DNA from: a virus
Direction: 5' to 3' (one strand)
Virus record (IMG/VR): IMGVR_UViG_3300045110_000179
Location: 1 to 37,214 of that record
DNA: 37,214 nt
In this document: in pieces, positions 1 through 6,900 of the stretch
Position numbering within the stretch: position 1 is the stretch's first letter
Layout: each line of letters starts with the position of its first letter
Translations under genes and position numbers: made by a program
The notes under the pieces: model-generated
The model's database searches: none
Told to the model about the DNA's origin: nothing
What the model saw: only the letters and a program-made list of their open reading frames with translations

Positions 1-1612
1 CGAGCTTGGCGAGCACGCGCGTCGCCGAGGACTCCACGTCATTGCGATGGACGTTGCAGTCGAGATCGGCGCGCGATTCCTGCAGGTAGTGGCTCACCGT
101 CTCGCGCGTGCCGTGCCGCACCAGGTCGGGCGTCGCCATCAAAAGATGATTGAGACAGCCGCGCGCGTTGTCCTCATAGCCGGTGGTTTCCGACAGCGTC
201 GCCGGCGGAAGGCGCGCGGCCCATTCCTTCGCGCGCTCCATGCTGAAATCGTCGTGCATCGAAAGGTCGTAGCCCGCGCCCAGCGCGCCGAACTGTTCGG
301 CCGCGCGCTTGTCGTGGCCCACCTGCAGTAGACAAAAGCGATAGGCCCGAAAAGTCTTGATGTAGCGCGGCCATTGCACCAGAAGCCGGCCGCGCAGCTG
401 CTTGCCGGTGCGCGCCCAGCTCTCGCGCGTGCCGAGCGTGACATCGTCGTCTTCCGGCGCATCCTCGTCAAACTCGAATTCCTCCTGGTCGCCGGCCGCG
501 TTCAGCGGCAAGAGCTCGCAGATCGCCAGCCGCGAACGGTTCTGCGGCGACAGCGCCTGCACATTGATCGAGCCGAACAGGAAGCAGGATCTCAGATTGT
601 AGGTCTTGGGATTGTTCTCGGTGCCGCCGCGGCCGACCTCGCCGCCGCTTGCCGCCACCGTCATGAGCTCCAGCACGCGCTCCTGTATGGCGTTGTCGGC
701 CTTGGCCTCGAATTCGTCGAGTGACACCGGCAGGCAGGAATCGCCGATGGTCTGGTAGATGAACGCCGGCGTCGCGTTGGCGGGGCGGATGATGCCCGCG
801 TCGCCGAACAGCCAGTTGATGAGCTTCTGCACGGTCGACTTGCCGCGCCCCTTGCCGCCCGTGATCCAGATCGCCGGCCGCCACGGCTGCGCCGCGCCCA
901 GCATCGCGCACAGGATCCAGCCCTGCACCAGCGCCGCGTCGACATCGTCGCGCGCCCAGTTCCACTCGCGCAGCATGTCGAAGAGGCGCGGGCCGGGCTC
1001 GCCGCTGAATTCGGGATGCGGCAACGGCGCGCGCTTGGGATAGAGCAGATCCTCGCGCACGCCGGTCTCGGTGGTGACGGAGTGCCCGCGCACGTTCATC
1101 ACCAGCTTGTCGCCGCAATGCATCACCAGCGTGCCGTCATCTTCCAGCCATGCGCCGCAGCCGCGCACCTTGTGCGCAGGATCCCAGATGCCTTTGTCGC
1201 GCGCCGAGCCGATCAGCACCGGGGCGATGTCGGCGTGGTTGAAATCGCCGGTCTTGTGCCAGTCTCCGTCCTTGTCCTGCTTCCACACCGGCCAGATCTC
1301 GGCCAGATATTCCTTGCCGCCGAACAGGGTGAGGATGTGGGTGCGGCCGTGCTCGGTCGGCGCCAGCTTGATGAGCTGGCCGTCGCAATCGAGATAGAAC
1401 GCATCGGTGCCGAGCTTTCCCAGCGCCTTCACCGGCGCGTCCGGCGGCAGGCGCAGCGGTTTCTTGCCGCGCGGATCGCTCGGCGGTGGCCCCTCGCCAG
1501 ATCCGCCGCCCGGCTTCTCCTTCTCGACCTTCGGCTTGGCGCGCACCTTCTTCGCCGGCGTCTCGATCGCCTTGCGCAGCTGCACAACCTTGTCGTCGGC
1601 GGCGTCGGTCAC
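1..1612 (-). CDS. D5/VapE-type replicative helicase, C-terminus cut by window edge
   Basis: Superfamily 3/AAA+ type ATPase, likely the phage replicative helicase acting with the Toprim primase encoded just upstream. I translated 537 codons that run off the left edge without a stop. The first ~55 residues are a basic, Pro/Gly-rich tail. Residues 252-260 are a Walker A loop (GGKGRGKST). Residues around 295-302 (PVSLDEFE) look like Walker B. A sensor-1-like strand (CFLFGSINV) follows near 345. The start is GTG at 1612, inside the GTGA overlap with the primase stop, so the two are translationally coupled. Related phage proteins usually run about 60-100 residues further, so a short C-terminal part is missing. 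The helicase class is fairly sure; exact family naming (VapE, D5 or DUF5906-like) is inferred from memory of such proteins. Confidence 0.8.
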   Translation of the reverse strand, partial: MTDAADDKVVQLRKAIETPAKKVRAKPKVEKEKPGGGSGEGPPPSDPRGKKPLRLPPDAPVKALGKLGTDAFYLDCDGQLIKLAPTEHGRTHILTLFGGKEYLAEIWPVWKQDKDGDWHKTGDFNHADIAPVLIGSARDKGIWDPAHKVRGCGAWLEDDGTLVMHCGDKLVMNVRGHSVTTETGVREDLLYPKRAPLPHPEFSGEPGPRLFDMLREWNWARDDVDAALVQGWILCAMLGAAQPWRPAIWITGGKGRGKSTVQKLINWLFGDAGIIRPANATPAFIYQTIGDSCLPVSLDEFEAKADNAIQERVLELMTVAASGGEVGRGGTENNPKTYNLRSCFLFGSINVQALSPQNRSRLAICELLPLNAAGDQEEFEFDEDAPEDDDVTLGTRESWARTGKQLRGRLLVQWPRYIKTFRAYRFCLLQVGHDKRAAEQFGALGAGYDLSMHDDFSMERAKEWAARLPPATLSETTGYEDNARGCLNHLLMATPDLVRHGTRETVSHYLQESRADLDCNVHRNDVESSATRVLAKL

Positions 1613-2733
1613 GCGGCTTGTCTCTCTCCCATCAGCACGGCGTTGAAGTCCTTGAAGCCCGGCGGCGCGCGCAGGATCTCGATGTCGTAGCCGCGTTCGG
1701 CCAGGCGCTCGGTGGCGCGATCGAGCGCGCGCGCGGCCTCGCCGTCCGGCTTGTCGTTGTCGGCGCACACGCCCACGGTCGCGATCTGCTTCGGCAGCGC
1801 GATCTTGGCGATGTTCTCCAAGGTGCCGGCCGCGAGCACGCGGGCCGCCGGCATGACGATCGCCGCCGACAGCGCGTTCTCGATGCCCTCGCTCACCAGC
1901 ACGCGCTCGCCCTCCGGCGCGCGCGCCAGCGGCTTGGCGCTATAGCCCTTGGCGAGGCGGATGGTGGCGCCGGCCTTCGGCCCGAGGATGGTCTTGCTGT
2001 CCTTGCCGAACGCCTTCCACCACCGCCCGCCCCGCTCCTGGCGCAGGAACGTGCGATGCACCGCGGCGAACCCGTTGGGTGCGCCTTCCAGATGCATGGC
2101 GGCCAGCATCCCCGTCTCGTCGGTGTATTCGTCTTGCGCCGTGTAGTGGCGCACCTCATGCGACCAGCGCAGCGCGCCGGGGATCTCGCCCAGCGCATGC
2201 ACGTCGATGCCGCGCGCGGCGAGATAGAGGCTCGCGGGATCGTGACCATCAAGAGGTTTCGCCGCCAGCCACATCGCCTGCGCGGCGCAGCGTTTCTTCT
2301 CGGCGGCGAGCTTCAATTCCTTCGTGCGTTTCGCCAGCGCCTTTGCGGCTTCTTCCTCGATCGCCTGGACGCGCGCGCGCGGCGCGTTGCGGTCGGTCAG
2401 CCCCAGCCAGTCCCGCGCCCAGCGGATCGCGCCGGGACGCGACGGGCCTTCCGTCTTCCAGCGGCCCTCGGTGGCAAAGGTCGCGACCAGCGACAGACAC
2501 GGCATGGTGCGCGAGCCGCGCTTGTCGGCCGCGAAATCCGCCCAGCGTCCGGTGTGGACGTTCACCGACAGCGAGCCCAGCCGTGCATCCGCACGGCCGG
2601 GATTGAGCGCGACCCATTCCGCGCCGCGCCGCTCGCCATCGGGCAGCAGCTCGCGCACAAGCGTTTCCAGCCGCGACGCGAGCATGTGCTCGATCGCCTC
2701 GACGGAAATGTCATGTGCGCGCGCCGGCTGCAT
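1609..2733 (-). CDS. Toprim-domain DNA primase
   Basis: A 374-residue primase of the phage/plasmid Toprim type, expected to make primers at the phage origin. The N-terminal part (about 20-75) carries the ALNPGRAD...GRWADFA pattern seen before the Toprim domain in these proteins, but without the Cys/His zinc ligands of CHC2 primases. A charged Lys/Glu-rich helical linker follows. The C-terminal third is Toprim: a Glu motif (VLVSEGIENALSAA), the acidic strand with ADNDKPDGEAA, and the final GFKDFNAVLM. I chose the ATG at 2733, which overlaps the stop of the upstream small gene as TGATG; a TTG one codon earlier is less likely. Its stop overlaps the helicase GTG. Confident about class, less about whether it synthesises primers alone. 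Confidence 0.85.
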   Translation of the reverse strand: MQPARAHDISVEAIEHMLASRLETLVRELLPDGERRGAEWVALNPGRADARLGSLSVNVHTGRWADFAADKRGSRTMPCLSLVATFATEGRWKTEGPSRPGAIRWARDWLGLTDRNAPRARVQAIEEEAAKALAKRTKELKLAAEKKRCAAQAMWLAAKPLDGHDPASLYLAARGIDVHALGEIPGALRWSHEVRHYTAQDEYTDETGMLAAMHLEGAPNGFAAVHRTFLRQERGGRWWKAFGKDSKTILGPKAGATIRLAKGYSAKPLARAPEGERVLVSEGIENALSAAIVMPAARVLAAGTLENIAKIALPKQIATVGVCADNDKPDGEAARALDRATERLAERGYDIEILRAPPGFKDFNAVLMGERQAA

Positions 2734-2885
2734 CAATCCTCAGCTTCGCCCTGGTCGATGCAGGCGTGCTGCTTCTTGACCGCTTCTTCGTGGGTCTGGC
2801 CGCGCGCCGGCTTCGGCTCACGTTTCTTGCGCGGTTTCTTTGGCGCGGATGATGTCTCGCCGCCGGATGCTTTCTGCTTTCCCAT
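2733..2885 (-). CDS. Small basic hypothetical protein of replication operon
   Basis: A 50-residue Lys/Arg/Glu-rich protein with no recognisable domain; the middle is a run of KKPRKKREPKPARG type. It sits between the winged-helix gene and the primase, and its TGA overlaps the primase ATG. The ATG at 2885 has a good ribosome site (GGAG, 7 nt spacing). A longer form starting from GTG at 2945, three bases after the previous stop, would add about 20 hydrophobic/basic residues and cannot be excluded. The charge and context suggest a nucleic-acid-binding helper, but that is only inference. Confidence 0.6.
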   Translation of the reverse strand: MGKQKASGGETSSAPKKPRKKREPKPARGQTHEEAVKKQHACIDQGEAED

Positions 2886-2946
2886 GCTCTCACTCCGTGG
2901 TTTCTCGCGCGCCAGGATGGCGCGGAGGATCTCGATCAGCCGCACG

Positions 2947-3498
2947 TCACGGCTCGACGTTCAGCGCGCGCAGCTCGCGGTCGATCGCGTCAAGTGCGCG
3001 CCTGGCTGTGCCGGCGATGACGCCGTTGGTCTTGCCGGCGAGCAGCTGCGCCACGCGACCCGGAAGGTTGCGCTCGAACATCGCGACGGTCTCGGCATCG
3101 GGCTCGGCGAACTTCGCGACCTGCGCGCGTTCCTCGGCGAGTGCGGCGGCGCGCGGGACATCGGCGAGTTTCAGGCGCGGCGTTGGCTTGTCAGTTGCCA
3201 TGTCGGGATCCTCTGTGGGTTTCAGCCGGTACACCGGCGCTGTCGTGTTCTTCGGGCCGACGATGCGGCGTTCGACCGTGCCGGTGTGCAGCAGGCGCGA
3301 CAGCGCGCGCCGGACCGAGCCTTCGCTCAGGAACGTGGCGGTCATCAGCGCCGCGATGGTCTGCTCGCCGGACTCCAGCGCGCGCACGATGCGCCGGCGG
3401 TTCTGCTCGCCGATGATCGCGCCGGCTTCCATGCCGTGTTCGAGCGCGCGCTGGCGCAACGCGCCGAACCGTCCCGGAATTCTCGCCTGCGCCAACAT
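2947..3498 (-). CDS. Winged-helix DNA-binding protein
   Basis: 183 residues. Residues about 30-95 read as a winged helix-turn-helix: an RRRIVRALESGEQTIAALM helix pair, a recognition-helix-like SEGSVRRALSRLLHTG, then a wing ending in APVYRLKP. The C-terminal half is helical with no recognised domain. It is the first gene after the early terminator and heads the replication genes, so it may be a transcription regulator or an origin-binding initiator; the sequence cannot decide. The ATG at 3498 has an AAGGG ribosome site 6 nt upstream. Only about 24 bases separate the terminator T-run from this start, leaving little room for a promoter. Expression therefore probably depends on read-through or antitermination. 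Confidence 0.7.
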   Translation of the reverse strand: MLAQARIPGRFGALRQRALEHGMEAGAIIGEQNRRRIVRALESGEQTIAALMTATFLSEGSVRRALSRLLHTGTVERRIVGPKNTTAPVYRLKPTEDPDMATDKPTPRLKLADVPRAAALAEERAQVAKFAEPDAETVAMFERNLPGRVAQLLAGKTNGVIAGTARRALDAIDRELRALNVEP

Positions 3499-3521
3499 CT
3501 ACGCCCTTGCACGGTCCCTCT

Positions 3522-3560
3522 AAAAAAAGGCGGCCGGCGTGGATTTCTCCGCACCGGCCG
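3522..3560 (-). terminator. Strong intrinsic terminator inside early operon
   Basis: On the minus strand a CGGCCGG/CCGGCCG stem (3554-3560 with 3531-3537) is followed by seven T residues (3522-3528). A second perfect 8-bp hairpin (CGCCGCGC 3568-3575 with GCGCGGCG 3585-3592) lies between it and the stop of the preceding gene. It divides the membrane-protein cassette from the replication genes. Confidence 0.85.
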
Positions 3561-3603
3561 AAGTTGACGCCGCGCGACGAAGCAGCGCGGCGCCGGGGGG
3601 TCG

Positions 3604-3948
3604 CTATTTCTTGGCGTCTTCCGCCGCATCGAGCTTGGCGACATCGGCCTGCAGCGTGTCGTCGGCCAGGTCGATCGCGGCCTTGAGCGCGGCGAGCTGT
3701 TCGGCCGTCGGCGGCGTGCCGCCGTCGATCGCGGCCTTGATGTCGTCATAGGCGGCGACAGCGGCGGGCTCTGCGTCGACCACCGCGCTTCCCATCTGCA
3801 CGATGTCGGCGATGGCGACGCCGGCGATCGCGCCGCCCGGCACCAGCGCCGCGAGGATCGTTCCCGCGATGGTCAGGCCCTGCTTGATGAGATCGGAGGT
3901 CACGGTCGAGCCGCCGATCTGTTCGCCGTCAGTTTCAGGATTGTCCAT
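3604..3948 (-). CDS. Hydrophobic hypothetical protein, early cassette
   Basis: 114 residues, family not recognised. Residues about 20-52 form a Gly/Ala/Ile-rich hydrophobic stretch (GLTIAGTILAALVPGGAIAG) long enough for one or two membrane passes. The C-terminal half is acidic, Ala-rich and helical and ends in a charged tail. The ATG has a GGAG site 7 nt upstream. It is the last gene before the early terminator and follows a lipoprotein and a two-helix membrane protein, so all three may act at the envelope (lysis accessory or exclusion of other phages). That role is inference from position and membrane character only. Confidence 0.65.
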   Translation of the reverse strand: MDNPETDGEQIGGSTVTSDLIKQGLTIAGTILAALVPGGAIAGVAIADIVQMGSAVVDAEPAAVAAYDDIKAAIDGGTPPTAEQLAALKAAIDLADDTLQADVAKLDAAEDAKK

Positions 3949-4006
3949 GTCGTTTGCTCCAAAGGGTTTCGGTCAGTCGTGGATCCGGCAGCGCGTGCGC
4001 CGCCGG

Positions 4007-4396
4007 TCAGGAGGGCACGGCGGCGCCGTAGCCTTTCAGCACGGTCCACAGCGATCCGTAGTGATCGTTGAAGGCTTTGAGCGCGGTGGCGACGAGCGCG
4101 CTGTTGCCGGCCGCTTGCGCGTCGATCGCGTTGTCGAGATAGGTGCGCAGTTCGTGGCTCTTGGCCGCGACATCGTCGCGACACGCGCGATTGCACGCCG
4201 CCGTCTTCACATAGCCGTCGCCGAGCGTGATGAGCGCCTGGCCGATGTGGCCCGCGGCGTCGACGCTGTTGGCGACCGGCGGCGTCGCCGGTCCGGTCGC
4301 GCCGGTGAGCCAGCCGCCGAGCGTCTCGCAACCGCTCAACGCCACCGTCGCGCACAGCGCGAGGATGGCGAGACCGGCAATCCGGAAAGGTTTCAT
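4007..4396 (-). CDS. Predicted lipoprotein
   Basis: 129 residues with a clear lipoprotein signal: a KPFR n-region, a hydrophobic AGLAILALCATVA core and a lipobox LSGC at residues about 20-23. This predicts lipidation and export to the periplasm or outer membrane. The mature part (about 107 residues) is Ala-rich and helical with a CNRAC pair that could form a disulphide. The start ATG at 4396 has an AGGAG site 6 nt upstream. Reading the frame further upstream gives only low-quality, arginine-rich sequence, so I reject longer forms. It is longer than a typical Rz1 outer-membrane spanin and not Pro-rich. A superinfection-exclusion or lysogenic-conversion lipoprotein is possible but unproved. Confidence 0.8.
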   Translation of the reverse strand: MKPFRIAGLAILALCATVALSGCETLGGWLTGATGPATPPVANSVDAAGHIGQALITLGDGYVKTAACNRACRDDVAAKSHELRTYLDNAIDAQAAGNSALVATALKAFNDHYGSLWTVLKGYGAAVPS

Positions 4397-4440
4397 GTCA
4401 TGCTCCTTGGTTGCGGGGCGAAGCCCGCCTGTTGTGCGCG

Positions 4441-4872
4441 TCAATTTGCGCGGTGAAGTTGCGAGCCGTTGAGCTTGTCGGACAGCGCGCGCTCGGCTTC
4501 CGGCGTTGTCGCCGTGCCGGTCGCGACAATGCGGGCGAGTTGCGCCGGATTGGCGGTCTTGACGATCTCCGCGGAGACCTGCCCCGACGCCGCCGCCGCA
4601 ACCACATGATCGACGACGGCGCTTCTGGTCATCTTCTGCTGCAGGAACCCCCACGCCGCGCCGGCGAAGGCGGCCAGCACGCCGAAGATCGCGGTGCCGA
4701 CGACGAGGCTCAGGTTCGGATCGGTGAAGCCTTCGCGATTGAGCCAGCCGACCATTGCGCCGGTGATGATGCCGGCAAGCGCGATGATGCCGCTGCGAAC
4801 GAGGCTGTCCATGCCCGGCGAGCCGGTCGTGAACGGAAGAACGGGCGCGGGTGCGCCGGCGGGAGAGGTCAT
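4441..4872 (-). CDS. Two-transmembrane protein, holin-like
   Basis: 143 residues. Two hydrophobic helices at about 24-44 (SGIIALAGIITGAMVGWL) and 56-77 (LVVGTAIFGVLAAFAGAAWG) are separated by a short polar loop and followed by a soluble Ala/Val-rich tail. The layout resembles small putative phage holins of the Pam3-gp28 type often seen in alphaproteobacterial phages; this is recall, not a search result. The start overlaps the methyltransferase stop as ATGA. It lies in the early operon, far from the endolysin at 10235-10792, which is odd for a holin. An envelope-modifying role in lysogeny is the main alternative. Confidence 0.65.
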   Translation of the reverse strand: MTSPAGAPAPVLPFTTGSPGMDSLVRSGIIALAGIITGAMVGWLNREGFTDPNLSLVVGTAIFGVLAAFAGAAWGFLQQKMTRSAVVDHVVAAAASGQVSAEIVKTANPAQLARIVATGTATTPEAERALSDKLNGSQLHRAN

Positions 4873-5603
4873 GGGCTTGTCCTTTCACTGGGTTGGAACA
4901 GCGCACCGGGCGCCATCTTCTCGAACAGCGGAACGGGTGCGGGGTTGGCGAAACGCGCGGCATCGTCGAAGCGCGTGTAGCGGCGCTCGGTGCCGGACGG
5001 GAAAGGCCAGTGTGCGCGCGGCGCCTGTCCCTTGAAGAACACGAAGGCGGCATAGCAGCTCGCCGTCGAGAGATCGGGATCCCACGATCCCAGCTGCATC
5101 GACACGCGCTCGACGAACGGCATGATGCAGGTGAGCGGATGTTCGCTTTCGTAAAGCATCTTCTCGCGCCCCCCGCTTTCGAGAAACGCGATGCGGCAGA
5201 GCACGATCACGCCGCGGCGCGCGAGCTCCAGTCCACGCTCGATGAAATCGCCGGCGATCGCGAAGGGCGGATTGGTGACGATCCAGTCGCGGTCGTTGTA
5301 ACTTTTCGTGGCGCGCAGGAAATCGAGCAGCCAGCCGTGGCCGTAGTCGTAGATGTCGCTCGACATCACCTGTTCGCGGCCGAACACCTCGATCAGCGGC
5401 TCGGCAAAATGCCCCTCGCCGCAGGCGGGCTCCCAGATCGTGCGCGCCTGCGGATCCAGATCCTTGAGCCGGTATGCGATCGCGCGCGCGGCCCAGGGCG
5501 GCGTCGGGAAATAGTTGAGATTGCGGAACAGCGCCGCCTCGGGCGTGTCCTTGCGTACCTGCTTCGGCGCGCGTTGCTCCATCACGGCGGAGGACCGGTT
5601 CAT
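4869..5603 (-). CDS. DNA adenine-type methyltransferase
   Basis: 244 residues. This is a class I SAM-dependent DNA methyltransferase: motif I is EPACGEGHF (58-66), an acidic residue in SSDI (about 83) should hold the SAM ribose, and motif IV is NPPF (111-114), typical of N6-adenine enzymes. The upstream YFPTPPWAAR (31-40) is the usual lead-in of phage enzymes of this kind. There is no obvious separate specificity domain and no restriction endonuclease gene next to it, so it is an orphan enzyme, probably protecting phage DNA or marking host DNA. Both ends overlap neighbours by ATGA (5600-5603 and 4869-4872). Target sequence unknown. Confidence 0.85.
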   Translation of the reverse strand: MNRSSAVMEQRAPKQVRKDTPEAALFRNLNYFPTPPWAARAIAYRLKDLDPQARTIWEPACGEGHFAEPLIEVFGREQVMSSDIYDYGHGWLLDFLRATKSYNDRDWIVTNPPFAIAGDFIERGLELARRGVIVLCRIAFLESGGREKMLYESEHPLTCIMPFVERVSMQLGSWDPDLSTASCYAAFVFFKGQAPRAHWPFPSGTERRYTRFDDAARFANPAPVPLFEKMAPGALFQPSERTSP

Positions 5604-5926
5604 TGCGGGCTTCCCTCGATCAGCGCGCGTTCCTTCGCGCGACGTGCGGAGACGTCAGCGGCGGCGGCGCGATCGCGCGCGCGCACGATGCCCGCGACGA
5701 TCGACATGGTGAGCGGGCCGAGCTTGGTTGCGTTCTCGAAATAGTCGAACGACACCCCGCTCGAAACCAGCACGCCGATCATCGCGCATTGCTCATGGAC
5801 ATCGGCCGAGCGCGGGCCGGTGTTGGCGAGCGCGCGGCAATTGGAGATATTCAGCGCCGCGTCGACATCGACCGTCAGCGCATAGATATGTTCGTCGAAC
5901 GTGAAATCGCAGACGAGCTTGGTCAT
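5600..5926 (-). CDS. Small conserved-looking phage protein, possibly TSCPD-like
   Basis: 108 residues. The N-terminal half reads as a small beta domain (LVCDFTFDEHIYALTV), followed by NTGPRSADVHEQCAMIGVLV and a conserved-looking GPLTMSIVAGIV helix. The order (strand pair, helix with regular hydrophobic spacing, Gly-Pro-Leu helix) recalls small TSCPD-like proteins common in alphaproteobacterial phages, otherwise known as C-terminal domains of B12-dependent ribonucleotide reductases. I hold this loosely. Coupled to neighbours by ATGA at both ends, between a small secreted-like protein and the methyltransferase. Confidence 0.65.
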   Translation of the reverse strand: MTKLVCDFTFDEHIYALTVDVDAALNISNCRALANTGPRSADVHEQCAMIGVLVSSGVSFDYFENATKLGPLTMSIVAGIVRARDRAAAADVSARRAKERALIEGSPQ

Positions 5927-6144
5927 GGCCGCAGACCGTTCTCGAAGCGCAGTTCGCCGCGATCTATTTGCAGACGTCGGCGGCGAACTTCGCTTTCGCC
6001 ATTCGGTTGGTAGTGAGTCCCGGTCTTGCGGAAATTCTCTGAAACGACCGAGCGCCGGCCTTCATGCTGGATCGTCGCGCGATGTCGAAACATCGAGAGC
6101 GCGGCGGCGGCAGCGAGCAGAGAAAATATCGACTTGTTGAACAC
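5923..6144 (-). CDS. Small protein with N-terminal hydrophobic segment
   Basis: 73 residues starting at GTG (6144) behind a GAGAGGG ribosome site. The first ~18 residues (FNKSIFSLLAAAAALSMF) form a signal-anchor or signal-peptide-like stretch, followed by a basic, Arg-rich remainder with no recognised motif. Its stop overlaps the next gene start as ATGA, which supports it being real. Function unknown. Confidence 0.55.
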   Translation of the reverse strand: MFNKSIFSLLAAAAALSMFRHRATIQHEGRRSVVSENFRKTGTHYQPNGESEVRRRRLQIDRGELRFENGLRP

Positions 6145-6156
6145 GGTGCAGCCCTC

Positions 6157-6510
6157 TCAATCCCTGTTGTAGAAAGGTTGGTACTTGCGCGGGTTGGCCT
6201 CGGCATCGGCGCCGCGTTCCATCGCCAGCGCGTCCGACAGCATCAGCAGCGCGCAGCGCAGCGCCGGCATCGCCGACACATGGACATGCGGCAGCTGCTT
6301 GACGAGCGCGCGCGCCTGCGAGGCGATCATCGCCGCCGCCGCACTCGGCTCGGTCGCCGGCACGCGCGGCAGATCGTCGACGGCGTGCGCGAAATGCATG
6401 AACTGTTCGCGATCGGCCTTGTGCGCGCGGCGCAGGAAGTCGACCAGCTTGTCGACGGCCGGTTCGCCGTCGTCGCGGGTGCGGGTCGGAACGGCCGGGC
6501 GCGGGCTCAT
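6157..6510 (-). CDS. Hypothetical early protein
   Basis: 117 residues, family not recognised. It is predicted all-helical, with a basic N-terminus, a DKLVDFLRRAHKADREQF helix and a longer Ala-rich C-terminal helix bundle; no membrane segment and no cysteine cluster except one Cys near the end. The ATG overlaps the stop of the cro-like gene as ATGA, making it the second gene of the rightward-type early transcript. By position it could be a CII-like or anti-repressor function, but nothing in the sequence shows this. Confidence 0.6.
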   Translation of the reverse strand: MSPRPAVPTRTRDDGEPAVDKLVDFLRRAHKADREQFMHFAHAVDDLPRVPATEPSAAAAMIASQARALVKQLPHVHVSAMPALRCALLMLSDALAMERGADAEANPRKYQPFYNRD

Positions 6511-6770
6511 GCGGCCCTGCGCTTTCTCGCCACCGGCGCGCGCAGGCGTTTAAGGAAGGCGGCCAGCTCGGCGGCGCCGACCTCGCCCAGCGTCTTGTCG
6601 AACAGCTTGTCGGCCAGGTCCGGGTCGAATCGCCTGGTCTTGCCGTTGACGAGACGCGAGAGACAGCTCTTGTCTATCCCGGCGCGCAGCGAAAAGGCGC
6701 GCAGACTCTCGTTATTCCGCGCGAGATAGTCGGTCAGCTCGGCAAAGTGTCTCATATTTTGAGACGACAT
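6507..6770 (-). CDS. Cro-like helix-turn-helix repressor
   Basis: 87 residues. Residues about 10-60 form a helix-turn-helix of the lambda-repressor/Cro fold: FSLRAGIDKSCLSRLVNG is the turn and recognition helix. A basic tail (ARKRRAA) ends the protein. It is divergent from the CI-like gene and is the first gene of the early operon, the position of cro. The 17-bp operator at 6749-6765 lies within its first codons, so autoregulation is expected. The start may be 6770 or the internal ATG at 6755; neither has a good ribosome site. Confidence 0.8.
   Translation of the reverse strand: MSSQNMRHFAELTDYLARNNESLRAFSLRAGIDKSCLSRLVNGKTRRFDPDLADKLFDKTLGEVGAAELAAFLKRLRAPVARKRRAA
6749..6765. promoter_or_regulatory. 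Operator 1 of lysogeny switch
   Basis: GTCTCATATTTTGAGAC, a perfect GTCTCA-N5-TGAGAC dyad overlapping the cro-like start. The same dyad recurs at 6864-6880 and, with a few changes, at 6806-6822 and 7523-7539, which identifies it as the binding site of the CI/Cro pair. Confidence 0.85.
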
Positions 6771-6771
6771 A

Positions 6772-6800
6772 TTGTGGCCCGTTTCAAAATTCGACTAGAT
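6772..6800 (+). promoter_or_regulatory. Candidate promoter for CI-like gene (PRM type)
   Basis: TTGTGG (6772-6777), 17-nt spacer, CTAGAT (6795-6800). The spacer holds a weak half operator (GTTTCAAAATTCGA, 6781-6794). Start of transcription would fall at about 6806, beside the next operator. Moderate match only. Confidence 0.45.
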
Positions 6801-6802
6801 GT

Positions 6803-6831
6803 TTCGTATCGAAATTTGAGACAGGCGTCAA
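6803..6831 (-). promoter_or_regulatory. Candidate early promoter for cro operon (PR type)
   Basis: On the minus strand TTGACG (6831-6826), a 17-nt spacer, then TACGAA (6808-6803). The operator at 6806-6822 sits in the spacer, where repressor would block polymerase. The -10 is poor but the placement is convincing. Confidence 0.5.
6806..6822. promoter_or_regulatory. Operator 2 of lysogeny switch
   Basis: GTATCGAAATTTGAGAC: right half exact, left half with two changes from GTCTCA-N5-TGAGAC. It lies between the -35 and -10 of the candidate PR promoter. Confidence 0.75.
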
Positions 6832-6863
6832 TCCATCTGTCCCACAATCTGTAGTGGTCTGCC

Positions 6864-6880
6864 GTCTCATAAAATGAGAC
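6864..6880. promoter_or_regulatory. Operator 3 of lysogeny switch
   Basis: GTCTCATAAAATGAGAC, a perfect copy of the dyad in the leader of the CI-like gene. It overlaps the most upstream possible ATG (6874), which argues for a later start. Confidence 0.85.
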
Positions 6881-6900
6881 AGTGGGGCATGGACGAGGCG

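Noticed and set aside
4397-5053. Long upstream extension of the lipoprotein frame
   Set aside because: It overlaps the two-helix protein and methyltransferase genes out of frame and would hide the signal peptide; the ATG at 4396 has its own ribosome site.
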